Shown piece after piece: positions 11,201-22,200 of a stretch of DNA of 64,000 nucleotides. Numbering within the stretch: position 1 is the stretch's first letter; every line of letters begins with the position of its first letter. The translations under genes and the position numbers were made by a program. The notes under the pieces are model-generated. The model worked only from the letters and a program-made list of their open reading frames with translations, was not told the origin of the DNA and made no database searches. The DNA comes from Tenuifilum sp. 4138str. Lineage in GTDB: Bacteria > Bacteroidota > Bacteroidia > Bacteroidales > Tenuifilaceae. The stretch lies in the NCBI RefSeq assembly GCF_041102575.1, contig NZ_JBGCUE010000009.1:62001-126000 (forward strand), written 5' to 3'.

Positions 11201-12459
11201 TAGTACTTACTGCCGAATCCATTGTCGTAATTAGCCTTTGTCCTGTTAAACCCAACCCTGGTTGACCCGGTACATGTTGATATGGTTGGTATAATTGCAC
11301 CGGCCACCTGGGTATTAATGCCGTTTCCAAAGCCCGATAGATGGTAAACATACACAGGCTTATCGGTTTCAATATTGGTAATTAGATTTGCTGCTGGAAT
11401 TTGAACCGGTTGAACGCCACGCTCGTTTATTGTTGCAACCACTGCCCCATTCACCTTTACCTGTGTGTTGTTCTGGGTGGCAACAACGTAAACATATTCC
11501 TGAGCATTATCCAATACCCCTCTTACCACAGCGTAATGAGTCCCAATATGATCAATTGGCACAAGCTGATCGCCAACAAAATCGACTCCACCACCCGGGC
11601 TAACCATATCGTGCCTTGTATTTATGGCAATATCACCACCACTAACCACCTCAACCTTAGTTCCTGCAAGGGTATTATTAGGGTCAGTTTTGTAGTTAAC
11701 ATTGCTATCGTTTTTATAGGGAGCAATAATTGCGGTTTCGCCCCTATTCAGGGTTATTGTAAAGGGTATGTTAGCTGGCTTAAAACTATTAGGCCAAACA
11801 AAAACGTCTTTGGTTGGAGTAATGGTTATTTGCGTATTATCCTCCGTGGCAACTATATCGAATGAACTATAGGGCCTGTATAAATAGTTAGAATTATTAG
11901 CTACATATGAACTAATTGGATAGCTAGTTTCGAAAGGAATGTAAAATGATTTACCTAATGCATTCTTTCCTTTCAGGGCAAGTAATTCCATATTGTAAAT
12001 AGCACTAATCTCATAGTAAATGGTTACCGGAGTAGTAGCCTCAATGTGTAAACCCTTGTTGTTTCGGTTTATGGCTGAAGCATTGGAGGTTGTCCAACGC
12101 AAACGGTTTTCAATGGATGTAAGAGCAGTTGTTTTGTCGTCGCCTATCAGGTTTAAGGCTGCCAGGTCAATGGTTTGGGTCTTATTTGCAGGAATATTGA
12201 AAACCAACGGGCTCCCACCATTGAAATTAGCTTGATTGGCTGGCATGGTTATGGTTACCGTGCTCGATAACGACCCTGTAGTAATTCGCAGGTAAACCGG
12301 ATATCCTTTATTACCTGGGCTTGCCTCTGTACCACCCCAGTGATATCGGTTTATTTCCGGAACACTGAACCAAAACTCGGTATCGGTTTGTGCAGCTATG
12401 CTAAAACTTAACAAAAGCAGAATTACCGGAAAAAGCAATCTAAATCTGTAAACCCTCAT
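5206..12459 (-). CDS. Giant PKD-repeat surface protein with type B T9SS sorting domain
   Basis: About 2,417 residues from the ATG at 12459 (another ATG at 12471 and a TTG at 12486 are possible). A signal peptide ends in SIAAQ. Residues about 25-550 resemble the IgGFc-binding N-terminal domain (TDTEFWFSVPE, then a large beta domain). Then come about 19 tandem PKD-like repeats of 85-110 residues; 17 carry a Cys-Pro or similar start such as GCAPHEVHF or GCTPLTVNF, and most contain the WDFGDG signature. The last 105 residues (FPDAFKPNP, FTRWGEQVF, GWDG, GVYVWR) form the gliding-motility-type (type B) C-terminal domain used by T9SS. The product is therefore a secreted filament or adhesin. The PorP/SprF gene follows 7 bp downstream. 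The ligand is unknown. Confidence 0.93.
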   Translation of the reverse strand: MRVYRFRLLFPVILLLLSFSIAAQTDTEFWFSVPEINRYHWGGTEASPGNKGYPVYLRITTGSLSSTVTITMPANQANFNGGSPLVFNIPANKTQTIDLAALNLIGDDKTTALTSIENRLRWTTSNASAINRNNKGLHIEATTPVTIYYEISAIYNMELLALKGKNALGKSFYIPFETSYPISSYVANNSNYLYRPYSSFDIVATEDNTQITITPTKDVFVWPNSFKPANIPFTITLNRGETAIIAPYKNDSNVNYKTDPNNTLAGTKVEVVSGGDIAINTRHDMVSPGGGVDFVGDQLVPIDHIGTHYAVVRGVLDNAQEYVYVVATQNNTQVKVNGAVVATINERGVQPVQIPAANLITNIETDKPVYVYHLSGFGNGINTQVAGAIIPTISTCTGSTRVGFNRTKANYDNGFGSKYYEFYMNILVRKGAEDGFKLYDKNGNDVTAIVPGINDPASYQDVGATAPFNQWRFARFKADNIQAGVDEAYLLANEKDVFHLGILNGHPNADAFYGYFSDFNSFNPNAFVVVNEAGGNKICWGESRQLYASGGTQYQWTPHDFLDNPSSPTPVASNITHSIKYNVTVSGACGLSDTREVNFLVSEPVVPSFTTDQFAGCAPFSPQIINNSVGAASNVWDFNNDGDIDDPGEGTNNNVTFTPSAPFLNNTTDTLRYTLSLVVTDNTGICVKSFKKDILVYPHIDISPVIDSKSDPNNCHPLTVNFKANPTGNHGTATFRWDFGDGATSASPDPAHTYYNYNSAPTPYNAQLTLTDKYNFCSVTKPVPVTVQPYIRANFAVERVTGCSPFSVLVTNNSTGGITSWQWDKDGDGAFDSTDPANWTFSKTNSGGSPLHTTIRLRVQNSGGCIDEYPQTITVNPTPAANVNVNASGDLTCSPLDVNLAATNVTNATTFEWHLIDGANTNIISTQQSTTYQLQNNDAFAHTYNIRFKALNQYGCEYLSSPFPVTVQPFVDAQFSVTPTGNCSPVDLNFTVQKFPGINQFQWDWDSNGTPDATYTQTGQQSVFTRQEVNQSGTSRNFQPVLTVTNSAGCTRSKQLDLPIPIYPEVTANFNLPAGAQCNPASLTLTNTSTYTGGSALTNGSYQWSFGDGSTSMEVSPSHVFTNTTGSDKPFNISLIAISEHGCQSAVTKTLTVYPYIKPEFSIDNLAGCAPHSYNIYLTTHPGISQYEFDFDGDGNTDQTYTSANVPSVIPRTQDNLTGAEKLYNVSLRVRNNAGCTDNSAIPVRVYPAVTASFTPSVDQTICEGASINFVSNSYVNGTTNHPQFTSWSFGDGLTSNLQTVSHTFNNDDTQNSKPYTVNLTVSNIHGCSDSETRTVTVHPKLTNGFTMQMDGNCTPFNVTFTPTGVGATQYQWTFDGLFPNENRTNGTPFTYQADNSDPDNIKTHTISLITSNANGNCVSQPVTKTLTVYPHVVPQASALSQFACPGSPIEFTNSSTGGNLLYYWDFADGQSFATTLQDNITHDFDNRTSTDKPFNVTLWATNANGCSKSVEVPVTIHPRVEADFTMLYDSICVPFNVNFTNTSLNGTNFSWDYGYSLGGVPQQQTTARPTLSHVYTFDNDLPNTIIKPTITLTATQSHTNSGLTCSSAKSVPFIDIYPKVIADFNLDSDRGCTPLTVNFANSSTGLGSYTWDFGNGMRSTETSPQGIGFINTSKDNLATYTVWLKSKNAIGCSDSISRTITVNPKVEAAFTWDKTAGCSPVNISFNNTSTSSLYQYSWNFGDGSPTTNDEQPGMHTYTNSGLTIQNPTVTLVTQYKDDTNCADTLELPLSIYPRIYPDFTYNPTGCTPHLVQFINQTQSFSANNQYVWNLGDGNYAYSANVEQEYRNTSTQNEKNFTITLKATSEHGCTDSVKKDVTVFPRPVAAMELKSNYISCPPFNVEIENKTLGSNLTYHYDFGDGADSTTTSPLNMVHVFDNNQSITQSYQIWLHAINNYSCDDAVSQTIQVFPHVTANFDVTPGYQSCSPHDVQFSNLSTNAMLFTWDFDDGFTSSSTNPSQSFLNETENDKVFNVKLTARSEFDCVDDTVKQITVWATPRALIGVEPPLKEFPDNTFTIINQSAPAADTWSYKWYFDDNTTSTEKNPGTHTYTRWGHKEKGFTYDVSLVINSPHCKDSTSKIVYLMPPKPISSFTQSMANGCAPHEVHFVNNSLYGEEYEWDFDDGSPTVKEFQPVHVFQNPGYYRVKLRASGEGGESFSYGIIHVYPMPNADFDAYPSRVMLPDATVRLQNLTTDCDSCSYDWDMGDGTKYINRKDPTHTYKEMGEFRISLWAERKYSDAICMDSISKYPAVWVEGIGYVKFPDAFKPNPSGPNGGAYDEHDMKNEVFHPIHYGVVEYKLMIFTRWGEQVFTSSDVKVGWDGYINGRLAEQGVYVWRAIGTFTNGKVFDQRGTVTLLR

Positions 12460-12483
12460 TACTAAATCCATTAAAAAATTTTT

Positions 12484-12514
12484 CAAAATTATTTAAATGA
12501 ACCTTTTGAGTCAA
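12484..12514 (-). promoter_or_regulatory. Bacteroidota-type promoter for the PKD protein and PorP operon
   Basis: On the minus strand TAATTTTG at 12491-12484 matches the -7 consensus TAnnTTTG, and TTG at 12514-12512 lies 20 bases further upstream, the expected position of the -33 element. It is the only box in the window found with both elements. Transcription would start near 12477, close upstream of the two candidate ATGs (12471 and 12459). Confidence 0.55.
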
Positions 12515-12628
12515 CCCTAAAAAAATAATCATCTCTATCAATATTCCATTTTATCATATTTTTAGGGCATTGGCACATTGTAAAACTGCTAAAAAAATGT
12601 TATAAAACATATTTTTTGATGTAACCTT

Positions 12629-12636
12629 TATTTTTG
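12629..12636 (+). promoter_or_regulatory. Putative -7 box (TATTTTTG) for the type A cargo gene
   Basis: Exact match to TAnnTTTG, 48 bp before the ATG at 12685, in the A/T-rich divergent intergenic region. No -33 TTG at 19-21 bp was seen. Confidence 0.42.
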
Positions 12637-12684
12637 CCTAACTAAAAAAGTTGGAATTTTGTATCGATTTTTAAAAATATTGCA

Positions 12685-15600
12685 ATGAAGCAACTTGTCA
12701 CTGTATTACTTCTTCTGCCAATACTAGGCTACTCACAGGTAAAATACTTAAGCGAGGGATTTGAGGCTGGGGTAAAACCCACAGGGTGGAGCGAGGAAAA
12801 AGTAAGTGGGAATCGATACTGGCGATACCAAAATGGCGGTTACGCATCGAGCAGTGCCCCTCAATATAGACATCCAAGCAATGCCCATAGCGGAAACTAC
12901 AATGCCCTTTTCCAGATTGAACAGGTAGGGCCAACTACAAAGCTTATCACTCCTGAGATTGACCTACGCTACTCCACAAAACCTGTACTGGAGTTTTGGA
13001 ATGCACAGGAGTCGTGGGGAACAAATGACAAGCTGAAGATTTACTACAGAATATCGCCAACCGCTGACTGGAATTTTATTGTTGAATACCCAAATGCAAC
13101 GGTAGGTTGGGTAAAACGTGAAATCATATTGCCCACTGAGGCAAAATCGGCAAAATGCCAGATTGCCTTTGAGGGTATCTCCAACTGGGGTTGGGGAGTT
13201 TGCCTCGATGATGTTGAGATTGTTGAACGAGGGAATGTCCCCCGTGTGGTATACTCCATTGGCGCATTCCAAAGGAATAGCACCATTCCTACTGGAACCA
13301 CGTCGAACCCAGTTATGGCATTAAACATTGTGGTAAAGGGGAACACCGGGGAGCTAAACCTTACATCGCTAACGGCAACCTATACCGGTACCACCATAGC
13401 TGATATCAGCAGCTATAAAATTTACTACTCAACCGACACCCTTAATGTAACTCAAAACCCAATTAATGCCGCGGTTCAGGTCAACGGAAACCAAATCACC
13501 TTTAATAACTTCAATAAAACCCTTCAAACCGGTGAGAACTATATATGGATTACCCTGGGTGTTGCAACAACCGGTACACACGGCAATACAGTTGATGTTG
13601 AGGTGCAACCTAACAGTATGACCATTAGCGGAAGCACTTACCCATCCACAACGCTAACCCACGAAGGGAAAAGCATTATTGCACAATCAATTTTTACCGA
13701 TGATTTTGAAGATGGTGGTACACACTGGAGTTTAAATGGCGTTTGGCAAGTCGGCACTCCCCAAGGCGGCGGGATAAACGATCCAACATACACCTACCAG
13801 GGTAACAATGTTCTTGCAACAAACCTCAACGGGAATTACCCCGCTGGAATTTCCACATTAACGCCACACGAGGCAATTGTCGGCCCTTTTGATGCCACTT
13901 ACTTTCAAACCATCAACATCAACTTAAAACGCTGGCTTAATATCGACTTCTTTGATAAAACGCGAATTTATGTCAGCAACAACAATAAATCTACCTGGAA
14001 TCCTATTTGGTATAATAACAACATTGTTCTTGACAACAACTGGCGGTCGGTTACCCACAACATATCAAACCTTGCCACCCGAAAAAATAACCTGTGGATA
14101 AAAATTAGCATCGACACCAGCGACAATTCAACCGAGTATGGCGGCTGGAATATCGATAATTTTGCCGTTACTGGCGACTTTATTGCTACCGATGTGGGGG
14201 CCATTCAAATGCTTACACCACAACCCTACTGTGGATTAACAGACCAGGAAGAAATTAAGGTAAAGGTTCGCAATTATGGTGGTGCTAACATTTCCACACC
14301 ATTTGAGGTGGGTTACTCACTCGACGGCGGATCGACCTTTACACGCGAAACATTTAATCCAACCCTACCGGTTGATGGGGAAGCAACTCTTACTTTTTCC
14401 CAGAAAGCCGATTTTAGCACACCCGGCGCTAAAAATATTGTTATAAAAACATTTCACCCAACCGATGAGGACAATAGCAACGATGCCCTTACACAAAACT
14501 TTTACGTTTACCCACAGGTAAACACACCCTACTCCACCTCATTCGAGAATTCTACAGCGTACTGGAACGGACATGGCATAAACAAAAGTATTACTTGGGG
14601 TATTCCACAGGGCAACGTGCTCAATGGTGCAGCCAATGGTCAAAAAGCATGGGTAACAAACCTGAAATACACCCATAACAACAATGAAACATCGTACCTT
14701 GAAAGCCCTTGCTTTAACATCAGTTCCCTGAACTATCCCGTTTTCAGCTTTTACTACAAAATGCAAATTGAGGAGGGCATTGATGGACTAAACCTGGAGT
14801 ACAGCACCGACGGTGGACGTAACTGGACCCTACTCAATGCCCATTCGGGCTACAGCATAAACTGGTACGATACCCCTGCAGTTACTGCCTTAAATTCAGC
14901 AGGATGGAGCAAAAACACATCGGACTATGTAAAAGCAGCAACGCTGCTCCCTTCCGATGCAATCACTGCTGGCAACATAAAGTTCCGATTTGTTTTCAAA
15001 TCGAACGAGGCCAATAACTATGAGGGAGTCGCCATTGATATGGTAGAAATTTATGAGTTGCCATACGATATTGGATTTACCGCGCTTTACTCCCCTACCG
15101 ACGCCTGTGAAATAGGTCAGAGTAACCTTACCATTACGCTCAAAAACTTTGGCTACAAGCCTCTACCGGAAAACCTTAAAATTCCTTATGCTGTTAAAAT
15201 TGATGGCGAGGAACTAACCGATACCATAACCATTTCCTCGGTTCTGAACCAGGACCAATCATCAAACTTCACATCCTCATTTAGCTTCAGCTTTGGTACT
15301 GCCAAAACCTATGAGCTGCAGGCATTTAATAAGCTCCAGAACGAACTAAACCGCAGTAACGACACTCTAAAAACCACCCTTGAGGTTTACGGTATGCCCG
15401 GGTATACACTAGGTCCCGATATCGGAACACTGCAAGTTGATACGGTGGTGTTAGATGCTGGTAATGGTTTTAGCACCTACCAGTGGAAAACAAAGATACC
15501 CGCAAGTTCTCCGGATTGGTCAACCGGTAAATCAACCCAAACCTATAGTGCTGGTGAGGTACAATTTGGACTTTACGCAATTGAAGTGCAGAATACGCGT

Positions 15601-18600
15601 GGATGTACTGCACGCGATACCATTGAAATTATACAGTCCGATAAGGATTTAAGTGTTATAAGCATCAATAATATTGGTGACGACTGTTTCCACCCCTTAC
15701 CAATTAACCCAAGTGTTACAATTAAGCACAACGGGAATACACCATTCAATGGTAGCCAAAGCGTTACAGTAGGCTTTAGCGTTAACAAACAAGAGGTTCT
15801 TTCTGAAACTTTTACACCATCGAATGGATGGACAACCAATGACACCTATAATTTTACATTTACCGGAACAATAGATATAAGCAACAAGGGGGACTACACC
15901 CTTGCAGCTTACACAAAATTTCAGGACGATATCAATAAAACCAACGATACAACTAAACTTAACGTATCAACCTTTGGGTTGCCTGACCTTACACTCAACC
16001 CAGCCGACACTCTAACCACCTCGAATGTCGATACCGTTATCCTAACTGCTACAGCAGGCTATTCAACCTATACCTGGCAACGCAAGTTTGTAGGCTCAAC
16101 CTCGTGGGAAACACTAAGTAACACAACCTACCAGTTGCCCCTACATGGCCTAACCTACAATACACGCTCAGCAACTTACCGTGTTTTAGTGAACAGCACT
16201 CAAGGTTGCGGAATGGCTAGCGATTCAGTGTTTATTAACACCCGCGACTTAGGGGTATACAGCATAGAGCACCCCAGCGATACAACATGTTTCTCACCCG
16301 ATGGGTTTAAGGTAAAGGCGGTTATTCAAAACTACGGCCAGGATGTTTACCCTGCCGGAACCATCATAAATACAGTGGTTACCACCGAGCTGGGACAACA
16401 ACAGCAAAGCTTCACCTTGACCTCAGAGCTAACACCCGGCGATAGAACAACAATTGAGATGAGCGAATTCACCATTCTGCCTGCCGGCGAACATACCATA
16501 ACAGTTTCAACGGCTGTAAGTGGCGACCTTAACCCCAACAACGATTCTAAATCGATTGCCGTAAAACTAGTACCTGCACCAACTGTTGAAATTAGCCCCG
16601 ATACTTTGCGCCAATACTTTACGCCAACCTCAGTTTACACAATTACACCTACATACTCATCCGATTGCGATAGTTACCTGTGGAACGACAACTCAACAGA
16701 TTCCACCTACACAATTTACGGATTTCCGCCATTTTCAAAATATTATGTTACTGCACAAAATGCTTACAAATGCAGAGCCTCGGATACCCTTTGGGTAGTT
16801 AGCAACGATATTGCGCTGCTGCAAATCCTATCGCCTAAAAATGACTGTGAACTTAGCGGTAGCTACGATATTAAATTCCGAATCCAAAATCTGGGACCTG
16901 TTATTATCGAAGGAACCCGATTTAATGTTAAGGTTTGGTTAAACGGAAACCTTGCGATTACTGAAACTGTTACCCTTCAAGCTGATTTATCCTACCAAAA
17001 TGTTAGTGATATTACATTGGTTGCAAAGGCTAATATCACTCACCATGCAGAAATAAGGATTGAAATTATGCCAGAGGATGGAACCGAGGAAATATCGTAT
17101 GCCAACAATAGTGCTACTCTATACGTAACCTCAACCGGATATCCTACAATTAACTTAGGTCCGGATAGAGATGTTTACGCCTTTACCGATACCATTAAGG
17201 CTGGAAACGGTTTCGATGAGTACCTCTGGACAACCGGCTCAACCGACTCAACAATCGTTGTAAACCAAACAGGCACCTATGGCGTAACTGTTTCCGACTA
17301 CTACGGGTGCACCGCTTACGATGAGATTAATATCACATTCCATCTGGAGGATATTAAAATCAACTCATTGCTATTGCCCCAATCCGGATGCAATATGAGC
17401 AATGCCGAAACTGTTCGGGTATCCATACAGAACAGTGGAAACACAACCATAAGTTCAGGCACTCAGTTGATAGTTGGTTTTAAGCAGAACGAAACTGATA
17501 AAACCGAAACCGTAACGCTGAACCAGGACTTAGCTCCAGCATCAACCCTAGAGATTTCCCTAACCAACACCATGGATTTTAGCGTTCGTAAAACTCATTC
17601 AGTTTGGGTTTGGGTAAAGCTTGCATCCGATATGGTTTCAAGTAACGACACAATCTATCAGGAAATAACAGCCTACCCTGACCTTCTCGTAAACCTTGGC
17701 CCCGACGAAACTGCCTGCCAGGGCGCAACGGTTACCATTGATGCTGGAACGTACCCCGGGGCTAGCTACCTGTGGAGTACCGGACAAAACACGCAAAGCA
17801 TAAGCGTTACCAGCTCTGGGAATTACTCAGTCACCGTTACCGATGCAAATGGCTGCACTGCTACCGATTCAAAAACGGTTAGTTTCTCTGCTTTACCCGA
17901 TGTAACCCTCAATAACTTTGCCCCTGTGTGTGCCAATCAACCAGAGGTTACCCTTACCGGAGGTTCACCTGCCAATGGAACATGGAGCGGAACTGCTGTT
18001 ACAGGCAATATTTTCAAGCCAATCGAGGCGGGTGTCGGTGCCCATCAAATTACTTACACCTACACCGACCCAAATGGCTGCACAAATAGCGCAACAAAAC
18101 CCATTACGGTTAATCCTACACCTGTTGTCAACCTAGGAGCAGACAGAACTATTACCACACCTATAACCCTTGACCCTGGCGAATTCCCCTCGTACCTATG
18201 GCACGATGGCTCAACCAGTCGCACCTATTACGTTGATAGAACAGGCACATTTGGAGTGACTGTTACCGATAACAATGGCTGCCAAGGCTACGATGAGGTT
18301 TATATCATTTACAATGAGATATTTGATGTTCAGGTTACCGCCTTGAATCAACCCACATCGCACTGCTACGATGAGCAGCCCGACAACGTTAGCGTAACAC
18401 TCACAAATAAAGGCGGAAAAACCATAAACACCAATGAATCCATTGCCTTATCAATGAATGTAGCAGGCCAAAATGTATCCGAAAATATCACCTTTGATAC
18501 TCCATTTAAACCCAACGATACAAAGCAGCATAATTTCACCCAAAAGGTAAGCCTTAACAAAGGGCAAAATACATTTACTTTTATTTCAAGGCTAAACAGC

Positions 18601-19134
18601 ATTAACGGAACACAAACCACATACAATATTGATGTTTACGACCTGCCAACCCTTAACCTTGGCGATGGGAAAGACACGCTTAAGGTGTCGCTGCCCTATG
18701 AGCTAACCTCAGGCGTTGGGGGTGTAACCTACTCATGGAGTACTGGTGCAACCAGCCCAACCATTACAATTACGGCCGGTTCATGGGGGAAATACTGGTT
18801 AAAGGTGACTGACTCCCACGGATGTTCAGCAACCGACACCATTGTTATCTGGTGGCCTGTTGGTGTTACTACCAATGCCATCGATGCAAAAATTGCAGTT
18901 TTTCCAAATCCTGCCAATAGCTGGTTTACCCTGAAAATTGAATCCCCTGAGCCAATATCCTACAACATTGAATTGGTTGCACCCCTGGGGCAAACCATCT
19001 GGCACGTAAAAACCGAATCGGAAATGCTATGGGAAAGGGTGATAAACTCTTCAAGTTTGCCCAATGGCATATACCTGCTTAGAATTTCCAACCGGATGGG
19101 TAGTAAAACAATCAAAATAAATATTTCCCATTAA
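12685..19134 (+). CDS. Giant multidomain surface protein with type A T9SS sorting domain
   Basis: 2,149 residues. A signal peptide ends in LGYSQ. Residues about 20-185 look like a choice-of-anchor J / MAM-like domain (LSEGFEAG, then GVCLDDVEI). Further copies follow around 340-500 and 620-800 ([17 protein letters not shown]). Residues 190-335 resemble a BNR-associated beta domain. From about 500 to 2,000 there are many alternating CARDB-like beta-sandwiches and short SprB-like modules containing YLWSTG or YSWSTGAT with GCTATD. The last 80 residues start with [10 protein letters not shown] and end with GIYLLRIS and KTIKINISH, which is the type A T9SS C-terminal signal. The product should be exported and anchored on the cell surface or released; function (adhesion, matrix) is inferred only. 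A strong terminator follows. Confidence 0.92.
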   Translation: MKQLVTVLLLLPILGYSQVKYLSEGFEAGVKPTGWSEEKVSGNRYWRYQNGGYASSSAPQYRHPSNAHSGNYNALFQIEQVGPTTKLITPEIDLRYSTKPVLEFWNAQESWGTNDKLKIYYRISPTADWNFIVEYPNATVGWVKREIILPTEAKSAKCQIAFEGISNWGWGVCLDDVEIVERGNVPRVVYSIGAFQRNSTIPTGTTSNPVMALNIVVKGNTGELNLTSLTATYTGTTIADISSYKIYYSTDTLNVTQNPINAAVQVNGNQITFNNFNKTLQTGENYIWITLGVATTGTHGNTVDVEVQPNSMTISGSTYPSTTLTHEGKSIIAQSIFTDDFEDGGTHWSLNGVWQVGTPQGGGINDPTYTYQGNNVLATNLNGNYPAGISTLTPHEAIVGPFDATYFQTININLKRWLNIDFFDKTRIYVSNNNKSTWNPIWYNNNIVLDNNWRSVTHNISNLATRKNNLWIKISIDTSDNSTEYGGWNIDNFAVTGDFIATDVGAIQMLTPQPYCGLTDQEEIKVKVRNYGGANISTPFEVGYSLDGGSTFTRETFNPTLPVDGEATLTFSQKADFSTPGAKNIVIKTFHPTDEDNSNDALTQNFYVYPQVNTPYSTSFENSTAYWNGHGINKSITWGIPQGNVLNGAANGQKAWVTNLKYTHNNNETSYLESPCFNISSLNYPVFSFYYKMQIEEGIDGLNLEYSTDGGRNWTLLNAHSGYSINWYDTPAVTALNSAGWSKNTSDYVKAATLLPSDAITAGNIKFRFVFKSNEANNYEGVAIDMVEIYELPYDIGFTALYSPTDACEIGQSNLTITLKNFGYKPLPENLKIPYAVKIDGEELTDTITISSVLNQDQSSNFTSSFSFSFGTAKTYELQAFNKLQNELNRSNDTLKTTLEVYGMPGYTLGPDIGTLQVDTVVLDAGNGFSTYQWKTKIPASSPDWSTGKSTQTYSAGEVQFGLYAIEVQNTRGCTARDTIEIIQSDKDLSVISINNIGDDCFHPLPINPSVTIKHNGNTPFNGSQSVTVGFSVNKQEVLSETFTPSNGWTTNDTYNFTFTGTIDISNKGDYTLAAYTKFQDDINKTNDTTKLNVSTFGLPDLTLNPADTLTTSNVDTVILTATAGYSTYTWQRKFVGSTSWETLSNTTYQLPLHGLTYNTRSATYRVLVNSTQGCGMASDSVFINTRDLGVYSIEHPSDTTCFSPDGFKVKAVIQNYGQDVYPAGTIINTVVTTELGQQQQSFTLTSELTPGDRTTIEMSEFTILPAGEHTITVSTAVSGDLNPNNDSKSIAVKLVPAPTVEISPDTLRQYFTPTSVYTITPTYSSDCDSYLWNDNSTDSTYTIYGFPPFSKYYVTAQNAYKCRASDTLWVVSNDIALLQILSPKNDCELSGSYDIKFRIQNLGPVIIEGTRFNVKVWLNGNLAITETVTLQADLSYQNVSDITLVAKANITHHAEIRIEIMPEDGTEEISYANNSATLYVTSTGYPTINLGPDRDVYAFTDTIKAGNGFDEYLWTTGSTDSTIVVNQTGTYGVTVSDYYGCTAYDEINITFHLEDIKINSLLLPQSGCNMSNAETVRVSIQNSGNTTISSGTQLIVGFKQNETDKTETVTLNQDLAPASTLEISLTNTMDFSVRKTHSVWVWVKLASDMVSSNDTIYQEITAYPDLLVNLGPDETACQGATVTIDAGTYPGASYLWSTGQNTQSISVTSSGNYSVTVTDANGCTATDSKTVSFSALPDVTLNNFAPVCANQPEVTLTGGSPANGTWSGTAVTGNIFKPIEAGVGAHQITYTYTDPNGCTNSATKPITVNPTPVVNLGADRTITTPITLDPGEFPSYLWHDGSTSRTYYVDRTGTFGVTVTDNNGCQGYDEVYIIYNEIFDVQVTALNQPTSHCYDEQPDNVSVTLTNKGGKTINTNESIALSMNVAGQNVSENITFDTPFKPNDTKQHNFTQKVSLNKGQNTFTFISRLNSINGTQTTYNIDVYDLPTLNLGDGKDTLKVSLPYELTSGVGGVTYSWSTGATSPTITITAGSWGKYWLKVTDSHGCSATDTIVIWWPVGVTTNAIDAKIAVFPNPANSWFTLKIESPEPISYNIELVAPLGQTIWHVKTESEMLWERVINSSSLPNGIYLLRISNRMGSKTIKINISH

Positions 19135-19170
19135 ATAAACGCATCAGTATAACCTTCAAATTTTGATATC

Positions 19171-19202
19171 AAAAAATAGCAACCATTAGGTTGCTATTTT
19201 TT
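19171..19202. terminator. Intrinsic terminator after the type A cargo gene
   Basis: A 14-bp perfect stem with an ATTA loop (arm AAAAAATAGCAACC and its complement), ending in T residues. It lies 36 bp after the stop of the 2,149-residue gene. Confidence 0.85.
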
Positions 19203-19298
19203 ATTCCCTGACATTAGTCATTGTATTACACACGCTTGGAAAATACTTTCGCAAAAATTTCCAAAACAATCCAAGTAACAATAAAAGCATTTTAAGCC

Positions 19299-22200
19299 AT
19301 GCATAAAATAGATAAACACCCAATCCTTGAGGTACCTCAGCGCGAAACCGTTACATTCATGTTTAATGGTAATGAGGTTAAAGGAGAAAAAGGATTCACC
19401 ATTGCCGCAGCGCTACACCAGGCTGGCTTTCCGGTTCACAGCCATAGTATCGAAAACCGTGAACGAAGCCTCGAATGCGGAATTGGCAAGTGCGGCGCTT
19501 GCGAGATGCTTGTCGATGGACAAATTAAGCGTATATGTATTACTCCAGTCGATGGGGTAAAGGAAGTTAAGGAAATTCCTCACGAGTACACCCCCGATGT
19601 AAAACCAGCAAATAAAAAGGAAAGTACAAAGGTTTACAAAACCACTGTTACAATCATTGGTGCAGGCCCGGCAGGTCTTGCAGCCCGTGAAATACTTCTT
19701 GAACATGGTGTTGAGAACATAGTAATTGACAACAACTCAACCATTGGTGGTCAGTTCAACATGCAAACCCACCAGTTCTTCTTCTTTGAACGTGAAAAGA
19801 AGTTTGGCGGCATGCGAGGCTTTGAAATTGCAAGTACGCTTGCAGGAGCTAACCACGAAGGTATTTTCCTGAACAGTACCGTTTGGGATATACTTGAAAA
19901 CAAACGCATTGCCATTAAAAACATTAAAACCGAGGAGATTTACTACGTTGAATCCGATTACCTGGTAATTGCTACGGGAGCCGTTCCGTTTATGCCAACC
20001 TTTGAGAACGATGACCTGCCAGGAGTTTACACCGCTGCAGTGGTGCAAAAAATGATGAACCAGGAATTTACGCTACTGGGCAAGAACGTACTCACTGTTG
20101 GAGCTGGTAACATTGGCTACCTCACCAGCTACCAGTTAATGCAGGCAGGTGCCCGGGTAAAAGCCATTATTGAAGCTATGCCCCGTGAGGGCGGGTTCCC
20201 TGTTCAGGCAAATAGGGTTAGACGATTGGGAATTCCTATCATGTTAGGCAAAATATTAGTTAAGGCGATTCCCAACGAGAACCATACCGGAATTATTGGG
20301 GCAGTTATTGCCGACGCCAAGGACTTTAAACCCATTCCGGGTACTGAGCAAATTATTGAAGGCATCGATGCCATAAATATATGCACCGGCTTAGTTCCTG
20401 ACGATCAGCTCCTGATTAAAGGGAACGAGGTGTTCGGTCGCAATTGCTACGGAGCCGGCGATGCCATTCGCATTGGCGAAGGAACCAGTGCCGTATTAAG
20501 AGGAAAGCAAGTGGCCTACGAAATCTTGCAGGATGCTGGAATACGTTGCAGCTACGACACATACCTTAACATCAGCAAGGAATACATCGATAGCCAGCAG
20601 CATCCGGTACGGATAATTGAAGAGCCCTTCCGCCCGTCGGAGGAACGACGCAACCGTAAACCCTTTGTTCAAATCGATTGCCTTTATGGCTTTGCCTGCA
20701 ACCCCTGTACCTTTGCTTGTCCGCATGGTGCAATAACCAAAAACTCAACCAGCACCGTACCCCACATCGACTTTGAAAAATGCGTGGGTTGTATGGACTG
20801 CGTTTACCAATGTCCGGGCTTAGCCATTTTCGGATACAGCTACGCCAAGGATTGGCTTTTCCTTCCCATTGAGTATGAAGCCCAGGAGGGCGCTGAGGTT
20901 TACCTCGTTGATAATAACGGTAATATCCTTGGCGATGGGGTTATTGAAAAAATTCTCCGAAAACCCAATAAAACCAATGTGGCAAGGGTTAAATCATTGA
21001 ACCTGCATGGCGATGATATGCTTGCAGCTCGCGGTTTTATTGTAAAATCCAACTACCCTGAGCCTATCCAAATAAAACCATACGAGTATAAACCGCAGGA
21101 AAAAATTTATGTGTGCCACTGCGACGATGTAAGTCTCGATGAGATACTTGAAACTATAGGCGACCGCAAGTTTATTTCGGCCGATGAAATAAAGCACACC
21201 ACACGACTGGGCATGGGGGCATGCCGCGGTAAACGCTGTATTAAGCGTCTGAAAACTACCCTTGCCCCAATGGGCATTCAAATAGTTGGCGATGCCACTC
21301 CCCGTGGTCCACTTAGCAACCAGGTAGCAATGGGCGAACTTTACCCAAAGGATGTTCCTGAAACGTACATTACTGGAATCAACGGCAAAAAAGCAAGGGT
21401 CGAAAAGGTATCGGCGCTCATAGCTGGCGGTGGAATTGGCGGTAGCGCACTGTTCCGTTACATGTCCGAAGCCGGACTACGGCCCGTTATGCTAAATTAC
21501 GGTCGTGGGGCAAGCTGGCGTAATATTGCTGGTGGTCGCACAGCCTTCTCGCTACCAGAGATTGCCGACATTGCCCGTCAAAACCACGAAATTTTCAAGG
21601 AACTCCATAAAGTTTCGGATATCGACTACCGCCCCATCAACTATGTAACTTTTGCTCACGACGATAACATGCTAAAGGCACTGGAGGCATCAATGGCGTG
21701 GAGCGATGCATACATGGTTCAACCTTCCGATTTCCGCAAGGAAATATCACCCTTCATGAACGATAAGCTAAGCACCTACAAAGCAGCACTCATAACCCGT
21801 GGGTGTTGGCAAGCCACACCGGGTAAGGTTGTCGACCTACTCCGTAAAATAGGCATTGAGCATGGTGGTACGGTTAAGGAGGATACCGAACTGCTAAGCG
21901 TTCACCGCAACGGAAACGGATTTGTCGCCCTAGTGCGGGATCACAATAAAGAGTACATTGAGTATCATGCCGATAACTTTGTGAATGCCCTTGGCCCCGA
22001 GGGCGAAAAGTTTAGCCGTCAGCTGGGAATATTCACAGGCATTTACCCGGTTAAGCATCAGGCTTTCATTACCCGTCGTTTGCCATGGCTGGGCATAAAC
22101 GGTAATCCGCTTGGAATGCTCATCGATAGGAGGAACTACAAAGGCTTTGTGGCAGTTTACGGGCAGCAGCTTGCTGAAACAGGACAAATTATTGGATGTG

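Noticed and set aside
11401-11865. 154-codon plus-strand frame within the PKD gene
   Set aside because: It lies entirely inside the much longer minus-strand gene in a different frame and has no recognisable domain.
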